Shown here: piece by piece, positions 50,755 to 57,937 of the stretch
Layout of the letters: each line of letters starts with the position of its first letter
Numbering within the stretch: position 1 is the first letter of the stretch
Source of the DNA: Rhodospirillales bacterium
Lineage (GTDB): Bacteria > Pseudomonadota > Alphaproteobacteria > BOG-932 > Roseiterribacteraceae
Direction: 5' to 3'
Assembly (NCBI GenBank): GCA_003165335.1
Contig: PLTD01000022.1
Coordinates: forward strand, 1 to 59,365
Length of the DNA stretch: 59,365 nucleotides
Made by a program: the position numbers and the translations under genes
Notes under the pieces: generated by a model
What the model was told of the DNA's origin: nothing
Database searches by the model: none
What the model saw: the letters and a program-made list of their open reading frames with translations, nothing else

Positions 50755-51768
50755 CTAAGCAGGCTTTGATCCGTCCAGCTTCGGAAAGGGTACCATCAAT
50801 CCGCGAGTCTCATCCCACAGCGCATAGCGCCAACTCTTCAAGCCGCTCCAAAGTGACAGGGTCGGCGCAGTTTGTAACTCGGCCGAAGCATTGTGGCAGC
50901 GTTCAAGACGGTAATTCGGGATTCGCGGATTGAAATGATGGACATGGTGAAAGCCGATATTGCCGGTAAACCACTGCAGCAAACGGGGCAGCTTTAAATA
51001 GGAACTGCCCTGAAGCGACGCCCCCGCGACCGACCAGTCGCCCTTGCGCGCCCACAGCGTGTGCTCAAATCGGTGTTGAAGGGAAAAGAGCCAAACCCCG
51101 ACCATCGCGGCGATTACCGCTATTGGAATCTGTGCTGACAGAACGCGCCGGAAGCCGAACGACACTCCAAGGACGATAAGCAGAATAAGAATGCCCAGGT
51201 TGGTCAGATGGACGCCCAGCTTTTCACGGCGCCAACTGTCCGGCGAATCGAATGGGATCCGGTACAGCGCCAAGAATACCAGCGGCGGCAGCAAAATCAG
51301 CGATACGATCGGGTTGCGCATCACCCGATAGCGCCGCTGTTCGACCGGCGACAGGGCGGCATATTCATCTACCGTCAGGCAGGTCGAATAGATGTCGAGT
51401 CCGCTGTCCCGACGGTCGAGATTATTCCAGTTGGCATGATGCTGCCCGTGGTGACGCCGCCATTGGGTATAGGGGGCCAGCGTGATCAAGCTGGCGATCC
51501 AGCCGAGGGTTTCATTGGCCTTGCGCGCGGCGAAAAACGACCCGTGTCCGCAATCATGCTGGATTATGAAGATACGCACGACAAAACCTGCGCCCAGCAG
51601 CCACAGTACAGGCTTTATCCACCAGGCCAGATTCGGCACGGCAAAAAGGATCGCGCAGACCAGCACATAGGGACCGAACGAACTGGCAATCTGCCAGAGG
51701 CTCTGCGCCAAATGGGGCCGCTGAATATTTGATAATTGCGGGTCGGTATCCCGTGCGCCCATTGTCAT
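50755..51768 (-). CDS. Membrane fatty-acid desaturase
   Basis: A 337-aa di-iron desaturase with four membrane helices and the three His boxes HDCGH (HDCGHGSFF), HHGQHH and HHVHH. It probably introduces a double bond into membrane acyl chains; the position cannot be told. The upstream 350 bp are AT-rich and are likely to hold a promoter, possibly temperature- or stress-controlled. Confidence 0.92.
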   Translation of the reverse strand: MTMGARDTDPQLSNIQRPHLAQSLWQIASSFGPYVLVCAILFAVPNLAWWIKPVLWLLGAGFVVRIFIIQHDCGHGSFFAARKANETLGWIASLITLAPYTQWRRHHGQHHANWNNLDRRDSGLDIYSTCLTVDEYAALSPVEQRRYRVMRNPIVSLILLPPLVFLALYRIPFDSPDSWRREKLGVHLTNLGILILLIVLGVSFGFRRVLSAQIPIAVIAAMVGVWLFSLQHRFEHTLWARKGDWSVAGASLQGSSYLKLPRLLQWFTGNIGFHHVHHFNPRIPNYRLERCHNASAELQTAPTLSLWSGLKSWRYALWDETRGLMVPFPKLDGSKPA

Positions 51769-52064
51769 TTTTTCTCTCCGGCTCGCCTTGCCGTATCAAA
51801 TGACGTGGATCGCAAATGCGCAAATATATCAAATATTTGAGCATCTCTTTCGTCATCAACAGACGTGAGCAACGATAATATTTTTGAGTACCTAGTATAT
51901 ATCGCCCATTAGAGGGCATAATTCAAGAAACATAGGGACAAATATTATACCGGAGCGGGAGGATTTATTTTTCTGCTATACCATTCGGATGTTGAATCGA
52001 TTGGCTAACGCGACGAAATTTGATCTTTTGCGATAGAAGATTTCTCCCGAACGCCAATTCTGCC
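51769..52064. other. AT-rich intergenic region between desaturase and stress-gene promoter
   Basis: About 300 bp with no coding pattern. It contains AT-rich runs (about 51825-51960) suitable for the desaturase promoter on the minus strand. No tRNA or clear repeat was seen. Confidence 0.4.
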
Positions 52065-52090
52065 GGAACGACGGTCTCGGCGTCGCTGTT
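52065..52090 (+). promoter_or_regulatory. EcfG-type general stress promoter
   Basis: GGAAC (52065-52069), 17 bp, then TGTT (52087-52090). This matches the alphaproteobacterial EcfG consensus GGAAC-N16/17-CGTT except for one base of the -10. Transcription would begin just before the ribosome-binding site (GGGAGG at 52105) of the 73-aa gene. Confidence 0.6.
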
Positions 52091-52115
52091 GATCCAGGAA
52101 GGGCGGGAGGTTGTG

Positions 52116-52337
52116 ATGACAAAGCAAGGCCATATCGAGGCGGCCGAACGGCACGAGCAGGCCGCCATTGCCCATCGCACGGCGGCCGAAATCTACGACG
52201 GCGGCGATGCCGAGGCGGCGCGTCGGCAGACCATAATCGCCCATGAATATTCAAAGGCTGCGCACGACCGATCGGCCGAAATGCAAGCCAAGGTCGGCGA
52301 CGCCGGCCCGGCCACACGTCGTTACGAAGGGCTTTGA
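52116..52337 (+). CDS. Small helical protein, likely general-stress gene
   Basis: A 73-aa charged helical protein (MTKQGHIEAAERHEQAAIAHRTAAEIYDGGDAEAARRQ...). The repeated HxxAAxxH-like spacing suggests an amphipathic helical hairpin. I recognise no named family, although similar small His/Ala-rich proteins are common in sphingomonads. GGGAGG lies 5 nt before the ATG. The EcfG-type promoter just upstream suggests general-stress control. A frame 32 codons longer lacks an ATG with a ribosome-binding site. Confidence 0.75.
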   Translation: MTKQGHIEAAERHEQAAIAHRTAAEIYDGGDAEAARRQTIIAHEYSKAAHDRSAEMQAKVGDAGPATRRYEGL

Positions 52338-52459
52338 CGATCCGATAACGCTGCCGCCGGTTGCCTCTGCCATCCACCGCCCAGCGCCAGAAAAAGGGAG
52401 ACCTGGTCGCCCGCAACCTCACTGTGGGCCAGCACCAGTGTAGGGACTACAGGTTCGTT
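52322..52459 (-). pseudogene. C-terminal tail remnant of an outer-membrane efflux protein (NodT/OprM type)
   Basis: About 45 codons whose end reads NEPVVPTLVLAHSEVAGDQVSLFLALGGGWQ. This matches the last helix of NodT-type efflux channels, which end in ...ALVALYKALGGGW. No upstream portion of the channel remains: just beyond it the sequence becomes the plus-strand permease gene. It is a scar of a deletion or rearrangement. Confidence 0.55.
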
Positions 52460-53630
52460 GAACAGGTTGGGCACCATGGCGCCCGCTGCGATGCTTCCCA
52501 CCGCCATGCTGGGCGCATTGGCCGGCATCTCGATCACCTTTATCTCGATGCGACCGGCATTCCAGGGTTGGGAGGAGCCGTGGCTGTTCTTCATGTCCTT
52601 TGCCATCGTCCTGATCAACTGGACCGCCAATGTGCGGCTTCCCGGCGGTTTGCCCGGCGGACTGGTTGCGGTGGTGATTGGAACTATGCTCGCTTGGCTC
52701 GCCAAGGCATTCCATCTCGACGAACTCATGCAGCCGGCCGACGTGGTCAGCAGCTTCAGCCAATTCGGCCTGCACCTGCCCTATCCCTCCGGCGACTTTA
52801 TGAAGGCAGTGGGCGGAATCGGACCGCTTCTGGTCACAGCGGTCCCCCTGGGCATCTATAATTTCACCGAAGGCATGAACAATGTCGAAAGCGCGGCCGC
52901 CGCGGGCGACGATTACAACCTGCGGCAAATCCTGCTCGCCGACGGTATCGGGGCCATCGTCGGTGCCCTGCTGGGCAGCCCGTTCCCGCCGGCCGTCTAT
53001 ATCGGCCATCCGGGCTGGAAAGCGGTCGGTGGTCGGATCGGCTATTCGATGGCGACCGGGGTCGTCATCGGCCTGGTCTGCTTCCTGGGCCTGACTGCGC
53101 TGTTGCTGGCGGTCATCCCGCTGGTCGCGATCCTGCCGATTCTGCTCTATATCGGACTGGTAATCGGGGCGCAGGCTTTTCAGGCGGTCCCGCTGCGGCA
53201 TGCGCCGGCGGTCATCCTTGCAATCCTGCCCAACATCGCCGGCTGGGCGCAAACCCAGATCGATAATGCGCTGGGCGCGGCCGGCACGACGGCCGAGGCG
53301 ATCGGCTATGACAAGCTGGCGATGAACGGCGTCATCTATCACGGCATGGCGCTGCTGGGTGGCGGCGCGGTGCTGGCCGGGTTGATCCTGGGGGCGATCG
53401 CCGCCTTCATCATTGACCGCAAGTTCGGCTGGGAGGCGGTCTATGCCGGCGCGGGCGCGGTCTTTTCCTTCTTCGGCTTCATACACGGCACGTCGCTGGG
53501 ATGGGGCAATTCGGCGCCCGTGGCGCTGGGTTATGTCATGATCGCCGGCATCTGCCTGGTGTTTAGCCGGAAAGGGGTTCTGGCCAAGTTACCGCCGATG
53601 GTCGACGTCGAACACGCGATGGCCGAGTAG
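52458..53630 (+). CDS. AzgA/NCS2-like permease, N-terminally truncated
   Basis: A 390-aa polytopic protein resembling the second two-thirds of NCS2/AzgA-like permeases: ALAGISITFISM, NWTANVRLPGGLPGGLVAVVIGTMLAW, FTEGMNNVESAAAAGDDYNLRQILLADGIGAIVGALLGSPFPPAVYIGHPGWKAVGGRIGY. The family normally has about 500-570 aa and further N-terminal helices. Here the frame opens with TTG directly at the junction with the efflux-protein remnant, so about 130 residues appear to be missing. It may be a pseudogene. Ten helices remain and no stop interrupts them. Confidence 0.65.
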   Translation: MNRLGTMAPAAMLPTAMLGALAGISITFISMRPAFQGWEEPWLFFMSFAIVLINWTANVRLPGGLPGGLVAVVIGTMLAWLAKAFHLDELMQPADVVSSFSQFGLHLPYPSGDFMKAVGGIGPLLVTAVPLGIYNFTEGMNNVESAAAAGDDYNLRQILLADGIGAIVGALLGSPFPPAVYIGHPGWKAVGGRIGYSMATGVVIGLVCFLGLTALLLAVIPLVAILPILLYIGLVIGAQAFQAVPLRHAPAVILAILPNIAGWAQTQIDNALGAAGTTAEAIGYDKLAMNGVIYHGMALLGGGAVLAGLILGAIAAFIIDRKFGWEAVYAGAGAVFSFFGFIHGTSLGWGNSAPVALGYVMIAGICLVFSRKGVLAKLPPMVDVEHAMAE

Positions 53631-53635
53631 CCGAT

Positions 53636-53672
53636 TGACCGGCAGAGGCGCGTTCAGCGCCTCTGCCGGTCA
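53636..53672. terminator. 16-bp perfect hairpin between convergent genes
   Basis: TGACCGGCAGAGGCGC and its exact complement with loop GTTCA. It lies between the end of the permease and the end of the cysteine hydrolase gene. No T-run follows on either strand, but the strength suggests bidirectional termination or transcript protection. Confidence 0.65.
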
Positions 53673-53680
53673 GCCTCGCT

Positions 53681-54364
53681 TCATCCAAGAGCTTCGACCA
53701 AATGTTGCGAATTCGAAACCGATCCGAAGACCCCGCCCTGCATTTTTACCATGCGAATTGCGTGGTCGTGATTGGCCCTGTCGGTTGCGGCACAACAATC
53801 CTCGAGCAACAGGCACTCGAAACCGCGATCGTTGGCCTCGCGCATCGTCGTATGCACGCGGACATCCGTCGTGATCCCCGTCAGCACGATATTGGTGATT
53901 GCGCGCGTGCGCAGGATCAGTTCCAGATCCGTCGCGCAGAACGATCCCTTTCCCGGCTTGTCGATAATCGGTTCGCCCGCCAAGGGGGAAAGTTCGGGAA
54001 TGATGTTCCAGCCCGGCTCGCCACGCACCAGAATGCGCCCGCAGGGGCCGGGATCCCCGATGCCGGCCCCGATTCGGCGCGACCGCCAGCGTTTGTTTGC
54101 CGGCAAGTCGGACAGATCGGGCCGATGGCCTTCGCGCGTATGGATCACGTGGTATCCCTTGGCGCGCATGACATCCAGCACAAACCCTATCGGCGCGATC
54201 GGCGCCCGGGTCAGCGACAAATCATAACCCATGCTGTCGACATAGCCGCCAGGCCCGCAGAAATCCGTCTGCATGTCGATAATAATCAGCGCCGTATTCG
54301 CAGGCGAAAGGCTTCCGTCAAATGGCCAGGGATAAGGATCTGCAATAACAGTGCGATCGGTCAT
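53681..54364 (-). CDS. Isochorismatase-family cysteine hydrolase lacking the catalytic Cys
   Basis: A 227-aa protein close to biuret/ureidoacrylate-type amidohydrolases: [22 protein letters not shown] (catalytic Asp), PGKGSF (Lys) and [29 protein letters not shown]. In active relatives the last motif reads [14 protein letters not shown]. Here CGC encodes Arg where TGC encodes the nucleophilic Cys. It is expected to be inactive in the usual chemistry or to have a new role. No frame break is seen. An AT-rich upstream region with a palindrome suggests active control. Confidence 0.88.
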   Translation of the reverse strand: MTDRTVIADPYPWPFDGSLSPANTALIIIDMQTDFCGPGGYVDSMGYDLSLTRAPIAPIGFVLDVMRAKGYHVIHTREGHRPDLSDLPANKRWRSRRIGAGIGDPGPCGRILVRGEPGWNIIPELSPLAGEPIIDKPGKGSFCATDLELILRTRAITNIVLTGITTDVRVHTTMREANDRGFECLLLEDCCAATDRANHDHAIRMVKMQGGVFGSVSNSQHLVEALG

Positions 54365-54470
54365 GACGACACCCAGTGATAAAATTATGACTAGGAGTTT
54401 TATATGCCTATATCATGATTAGAGTCCATATATATTTACAATAATTATCTATGTATTCTAGTCTTACTAA

Positions 54471-54491
54471 GAGTATTGCGACATAATACTC
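54471..54491. promoter_or_regulatory. Palindrome in the AT-rich gap upstream of the cysteine hydrolase
   Basis: GAGTATT-GCGACAT-AATACTC, 7-bp perfect arms with a 7-nt spacer, in the AT-rich region 54365-54540 between the divergent hydrolase and PPOX genes. A possible operator; no regulator is adjacent. Confidence 0.4.
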
Positions 54492-54631
54492 GTTACTTAA
54501 ATATTTTTATTCATTGTAAAAAGACGCCCGCCTGAACTCGTACTGGCGAAAATTGCTGTCGAAGGGGTGGTAAGGACCGCCCAGCTCACCATCTCTAGCT
54601 CGGTCCACAACCACCGAAGATGGAGCAGCCG

Positions 54632-55027
54632 ATGGCGAATATTCCCGAAAAATATCTCGATCTCGTCGACAAGAAGATCGCGTTCGCCAGTCTGGCAACC
54701 TTGATGCCGGATGGCACACCGCAGGTGACGCCGGTGTGGTTCGACTATAAGGACGGGCTGGTGATCGTGAACACCGCGATCGGCCGGACCAAGGCCCGCA
54801 ACATGCAGGAAGGCGCGCACGTCGCGCTGTCGATCCCGGACCCCGACAATCCCTACCGCTATGTCCAAGTCCGCGGCCGCGTAACCCGGACCACGACCGA
54901 CGGGGCTGATGAGAATATCGAGGCGCTATCGCATAAATATCTGGGCAAGCCCTACCCGTTTCGGCAACCGGGCGAGGACCGGATCATTGTCGAAATCACG
55001 CCCGACCGTGTTTCCGCCAGCGGCTGA
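54632..55027 (+). CDS. PPOX-class (pyridoxamine 5'-phosphate oxidase-like) protein
   Basis: A 131-aa split-barrel flavin or F420-binding protein: KKIAFASLATLMPDGTPQVTPVWFDYKDGLVIVNTAIGRTKARNMQ, VALSIPDPDNPYRYVQVRGRV. The family reduces or oxidises small molecules with FMN or F420. ATG 54632 (MANIPEK) has GGAG at good spacing; an ATG four codons upstream is less likely. Confidence 0.88.
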   Translation: MANIPEKYLDLVDKKIAFASLATLMPDGTPQVTPVWFDYKDGLVIVNTAIGRTKARNMQEGAHVALSIPDPDNPYRYVQVRGRVTRTTTDGADENIEALSHKYLGKPYPFRQPGEDRIIVEITPDRVSASG

Positions 55028-55135
55028 CATAAAAATGCCCCATCCGAGCGGCCGAGATACGGCAACAAGATAGGGCTCTCGACTTAGAAAAGCCTGGGCA
55101 CACGGATCGAAACCCCGCACCCAGGCTTTCTGCGC

Positions 55136-55441
55136 TTACTTGGACATGCTGTCCTTGTCGTCTTTCTTCATCGTGTCTTTGGACATGCTGTCCTTCGACA
55201 TCGTGTCCTTCTTCATCGAATCCTTGGCCATCGTGTCTTTAGCCATCGTATCCTTTTTCATGCTGTCCTTGGCCATGGTGTCTTTGGCCATCGTGTCCTT
55301 CTTCATCGAATCCTTCGACATGCTGTCCTTGGACATCGTGTCCTTGGATGCGTCCTGAGCGAAAGAGACGGGCGAGAAGGCCAGGCCGAAAGATACGGCG
55401 ACAGCTGAAACGGCGAGGGTCGTGGCTTTAAAACTGAACAT
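55136..55441 (-). CDS. Secreted pentapeptide MXKDX-repeat protein (methionine-rich)
   Basis: A 101-aa protein. A signal peptide (MFSFKATTLAVSAVAVSFGLAFSPVSFA, cleavage before Q29) precedes a mature part of 73 residues, almost entirely a pentamer repeat of KD-[ST]-M-[SAK], with 13 Met. This is the MXKDX pentapeptide family. The DNA is a 15-bp tandem array. Exposed Met in such proteins can be oxidised and re-reduced: the MrpX peptide of Azospira suillum scavenges hypochlorite this way with YedY1. A YedY-like gene and its cytochrome lie directly upstream. A sigma-F type promoter matches at 55495-55520. Confidence 0.9.
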   Translation of the reverse strand: MFSFKATTLAVSAVAVSFGLAFSPVSFAQDASKDTMSKDSMSKDSMKKDTMAKDTMAKDSMKKDTMAKDTMAKDSMKKDTMSKDSMSKDTMKKDDKDSMSK

Positions 55442-55470
55442 TGACTATCCCCTTTATTTTAGGATGCAGG

Positions 55471-55486
55471 AACGGTGACTACCGTT
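55471..55486. promoter_or_regulatory. Inverted repeat in the MXKDX gene leader
   Basis: AACGGT-GACT-ACCGTT, 6-bp perfect arms, beginning 30 bp before the MXKDX ATG. It lies near the predicted transcription start of the sigma-F type promoter. It could be an operator or a short leader hairpin. Confidence 0.3.
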
Positions 55487-55494
55487 ACCGTACT

Positions 55495-55520
55495 TTCGTC
55501 CTGCGCTTTACGATGGTTAC
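55495..55520 (-). promoter_or_regulatory. Sigma-F (ECF) type promoter of the MXKDX gene
   Basis: Minus strand GTAACC (55515-55520), exactly 16 bp, then CGAA (55495-55498). This equals the -35/-10 consensus GTAACC-N16-CGAA described for Caulobacter crescentus SigF. It would start transcription about 45 nt before the ATG. Confidence 0.75.
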
Positions 55521-55536
55521 ATCATATATACGAATT

Positions 55537-56295
55537 TTATGATCCGCTGAACCAATTATATCCCTGGTCCTCCCAATAACCGCCCGGAAAATCATTGGTC
55601 ACATAAATTTCGGCGATTAACTTCGGATTCTTAAAACCGAGTTTGGTCGGAACCCGCAATTTGAGCGGATAGCCATATTTCGGCGGCAGCTCGGCATCGC
55701 CGTAATCCAGCGCCAGCAAAGTCTGCGGATGCAGCGCTGTCGCCATATCGATGCTGGAATAATATTTGTCCGCGCATTTGAAGCCGACATATTTGGCCCG
55801 CATATCCGCACCGACCTGCTGCAGGAATGTACGGAAAGGCGCACCGCCCCATTTGCCGATCGCACTCCACCCCTCAACGCAGATATGACGCGTCACCTGG
55901 CTTGTCTGCGGCAGCGCGCGTAGACGGGCGAGAGTCCATGGGGTCTTGTCCTCGACCAACCCCGATACCTGAAGCTTGTAATCCGAACCGTCGATCACCG
56001 GCGTCTCGTCTTCGCCGTAAAAGGCGTTGAACGGAAAGGGTTTGGTGATTGCGCTCTCAGGATAGACCGGGGCCAGCTTGTTCGGGTCGAACAGCGCGGC
56101 TTGGACCTTGTCGTTAAAACGCGACACGACCCAAAGCACTTTTTCGATATCATCGTCCTCGCCCCAATTGCACCCGGTCAGCATCGACAGAGCGCCGAAG
56201 GACAGCGCTTGACGCATGAACAGGCGGCGCTCGAGACGCGCCAGAGCTGGCCTCAAATCGGCCAGCTTCGAGGGCTTGCGGGTAAGGATGCTCAT
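55537..56295 (-). CDS. Molybdopterin-dependent oxidoreductase, YedY/MsrP-like
   Basis: A 252-aa sulfite-oxidase-fold protein. The N-terminus has a twin-arginine-like ERRLFMRQ followed by a hydrophobic stretch and LTGC, consistent with Tat export and possible lipid attachment. The molybdenum-ligating Cys is in TRHICVEGWSAIGKWGG. PPKYGYPLKLRVPTKLGFKNPKLI and YWEDQGYNWF are also typical. In the YedY/MsrP group this enzyme reduces methionine sulfoxide in the periplasm. It overlaps the cytochrome b gene by 4 bp (ATGA). The substrate is inferred, not proven. Confidence 0.9.
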   Translation of the reverse strand: MSILTRKPSKLADLRPALARLERRLFMRQALSFGALSMLTGCNWGEDDDIEKVLWVVSRFNDKVQAALFDPNKLAPVYPESAITKPFPFNAFYGEDETPVIDGSDYKLQVSGLVEDKTPWTLARLRALPQTSQVTRHICVEGWSAIGKWGGAPFRTFLQQVGADMRAKYVGFKCADKYYSSIDMATALHPQTLLALDYGDAELPPKYGYPLKLRVPTKLGFKNPKLIAEIYVTNDFPGGYWEDQGYNWFSGS

Positions 56296-56951
56296 ATCGG
56301 CGCTCCTTCAGGATCTTGGCTGTGCGGGTCGTGGGCCGGGGCACGGCCTGTAATCATCGGCGGAAGAGTGGAAGGAACCAGGGCCACAAGCACCAAATGC
56401 ACAGCGACGAAGCCGACGATCCCCGCCATCATCGCGAAATGCACGATGCGGGCAAAATCATAGCCGCCGAGCAGACCGGTCACGAATTGGAACTGCACCG
56501 GCTTCCAGATCGCCAGGCCGGAGATAACGACGCCGACACCGAATAGTATGACGACGATATAGAGCAGCTTTTGCACGGCATTATAGACGCCCAGGCGGTG
56601 CTTCAGTTTGAAGGTCAGGGCGGCCACGAAATCACGCCAGATTGCCCGGATGCTGAGCGGCAGAAAATCATGCCGGAAATGACCCGAGAGCATGCCATAC
56701 AATACATAAATTAGCCCATTGATCACCAAGACCCACAGCGCCGCGAAATGCCAGGCAAGAGCGCCGCCGAGCCAACCGCCGAGCGTCAGATATTTGGCGA
56801 AGCGAAAATCGAAAATGGGCGAGGCGTTGTAGATCGCCCAGCCGCTCGTCACCATGCACAGAATGGCCAACGCATTGATCCAGTGGGTAATGCGGACCAT
56901 TAGCGGGTGGATGATTGGGCGCTTCGGCTTGCCTGTATTCATCAATGTCAT
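56292..56951 (-). CDS. Cytochrome b (b561/b6-type) membrane electron carrier, YedZ1-like
   Basis: A 219-aa membrane protein with about five helices and His residues placed for haem b (VRITHWINALAILCMVTSGW, GALAWHFAALWVLVING, GYDFARIVHFAMMAGIVGFVAVHLVLV). It belongs to the cytochrome b561/Ni-hydrogenase b-type family and carries quinone electrons to the periplasmic molybdoenzyme encoded next (ATGA overlap). Upstream at 56989-57013 is a sigma-F-like promoter with 15-bp spacing. Confidence 0.9.
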   Translation of the reverse strand: MTLMNTGKPKRPIIHPLMVRITHWINALAILCMVTSGWAIYNASPIFDFRFAKYLTLGGWLGGALAWHFAALWVLVINGLIYVLYGMLSGHFRHDFLPLSIRAIWRDFVAALTFKLKHRLGVYNAVQKLLYIVVILFGVGVVISGLAIWKPVQFQFVTGLLGGYDFARIVHFAMMAGIVGFVAVHLVLVALVPSTLPPMITGRAPAHDPHSQDPEGAPI

Positions 56952-56988
56952 CGACCGCCCCTTCGCGGATATTGCCTACGCCGGGTTG

Positions 56989-57013
56989 TTCGCGGCCGCG
57001 CGAGAAAGGTTAC
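56989..57013 (-). promoter_or_regulatory. Sigma-F type promoter of the cytochrome b/molybdoenzyme operon
   Basis: Minus strand GTAACC (57008-57013), 15 bp, CGAA (56989-56992). The spacing is one base shorter than the 16-bp consensus. The other GTAACC sites I saw in the window (in purD, the UbiH-type gene, the receptor remnant and the PPOX gene) lack CGAA at 15-16 bp, so the match next to this locus is notable. Confidence 0.6.
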
Positions 57014-57061
57014 TGCATATTCGGAAGGCATTCGAGCCTCAACGTGTATAAACGGCTTGAG

Positions 57062-57082
57062 ATGGTGCAACAGTTGCACCAT
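57062..57082. promoter_or_regulatory. 21-bp perfect palindrome before the DUF4160 gene
   Basis: ATGGTGCAAC-A-GTTGCACCAT: 10-bp arms around a single base, 8 bp before the DUF4160 ATG. A likely autoregulatory operator bound by the HTH domain of the next gene's product, as in toxin-antitoxin operons. Confidence 0.6.
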
Positions 57083-57090
57083 TTTGAGGT

Positions 57091-57318
57091 ATGGTCACAA
57101 TGTTTCGCGGTTCCAACTGGAAGATTGCGGTCTACGGCCGAGACCATGGCAAACCGCATTTTCATATTGAGGGCGCGGATTTTCGTTGCTCGGTTTCGAT
57201 TGCCGATTTCGAAAGGATTGTGGGCTCGGTGCCGCCATTGGTTATGCGCGAGGCGTTGGCATGGGCACGCCTGAATCAGGGGGCGCTTATGCAGACGTGG
57301 CAGGAGTTGAACGGATGA
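57091..57318 (+). CDS. DUF4160 domain protein
   Basis: A 75-aa protein (FRGSNWKIAVYGRDHGKPHFHIEG), the HxH-bearing DUF4160 family, usually encoded beside a DUF2442 protein. Such pairs look like toxin-antitoxin units, but none is well characterised. ATG 57091 and 57100 are both possible. It overlaps the DUF2442 start by 4 bp (ATGA). Confidence 0.9.
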   Translation: MVTMFRGSNWKIAVYGRDHGKPHFHIEGADFRCSVSIADFERIVGSVPPLVMREALAWARLNQGALMQTWQELNG

Positions 57319-57791
57319 ATATCACCGACAAAACGAGAACAATTACAAGCGCCCAAGCGATCGGGCCCGTCAGTCTGAGTCTGGTGTGGAGCGACGGGAC
57401 CGCAGCGGACCTCAATCTCAGAGGTTTTCTCGGGGATCGGGCGTTCGTCGCGCTACGCGCTCCTGCTGAATTCGAACGCGTAAAGGTCGGCGATTGGGGT
57501 CACAGCCTTGCATGGCCTTCGGGGTGCGAGATCGGGGCGGACACGCTTTGGCTCGAGACGCTCTCGGCGACCGGGCACGGCGATACAAGACTATTTCTGG
57601 AATGGCGACTACGCCACGCCCTGTCGCTCAGCAAAGCGGCCGACGCTCTGGGGATATCCCGCCGGATGACAGCTTATTATTCCAGCGGGGAAAAGCCGGT
57701 GCCAAAGCCGATCCTGCTCGCCTGCCGTGGCTGGGAGGTTGATGACGGGCGAAGTCTCTCAGCTTTACCAGAGCATCGGAGCTGCCGTTAA
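57315..57791 (+). CDS. DUF2442 domain plus C-terminal helix-turn-helix protein
   Basis: A 158-aa protein: N-terminal DUF2442-like domain (SLVWSDGTAADLNLRGFLGDRAFVALRAPAEFERVKVGDWGHSLAWPSGCEIGADTLW) and a C-terminal HTH (RHALSLSKAADALGISRRMTAYYSSGEKPVPKPILLACRGWE). It starts in the ATGA overlap with the DUF4160 gene. By layout it is the DNA-binding (antitoxin-like) partner and probably binds the 21-bp palindrome. The last about 15 residues, after the conserved CRGWE, are unlike the family and may be a frame-run extension. Confidence 0.85.
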   Translation: MNITDKTRTITSAQAIGPVSLSLVWSDGTAADLNLRGFLGDRAFVALRAPAEFERVKVGDWGHSLAWPSGCEIGADTLWLETLSATGHGDTRLFLEWRLRHALSLSKAADALGISRRMTAYYSSGEKPVPKPILLACRGWEVDDGRSLSALPEHRSCR

Positions 57792-57937
57792 AAAACGTTC
57801 CCCCTATGGGGTATCGAGGCTCTTCTTGGGCTACCAGCACTTGAGGCAATGTGCCTTCTATTGTCCCCACGTGTGCCTGAGAGGCTAAAAGAGACAATCC
57901 AATCGCTATCAGATTCATCGCTTCGCCCCCATACAAC

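Noticed and set aside
55140-55345. 15-bp tandem DNA repeats as a possible CRISPR or satellite
   Set aside because: The repeats are in frame, encode the MXKDX pentamer array, and have no spacers.
57628-57918. Minus-strand frame with a signal-peptide-like start (MNLIAIGLSLLASQAHV)
   Set aside because: More than half overlaps the DUF2442-HTH gene antisense, and after the first 20 residues it has no recognisable pattern. It remains possible but unsupported.
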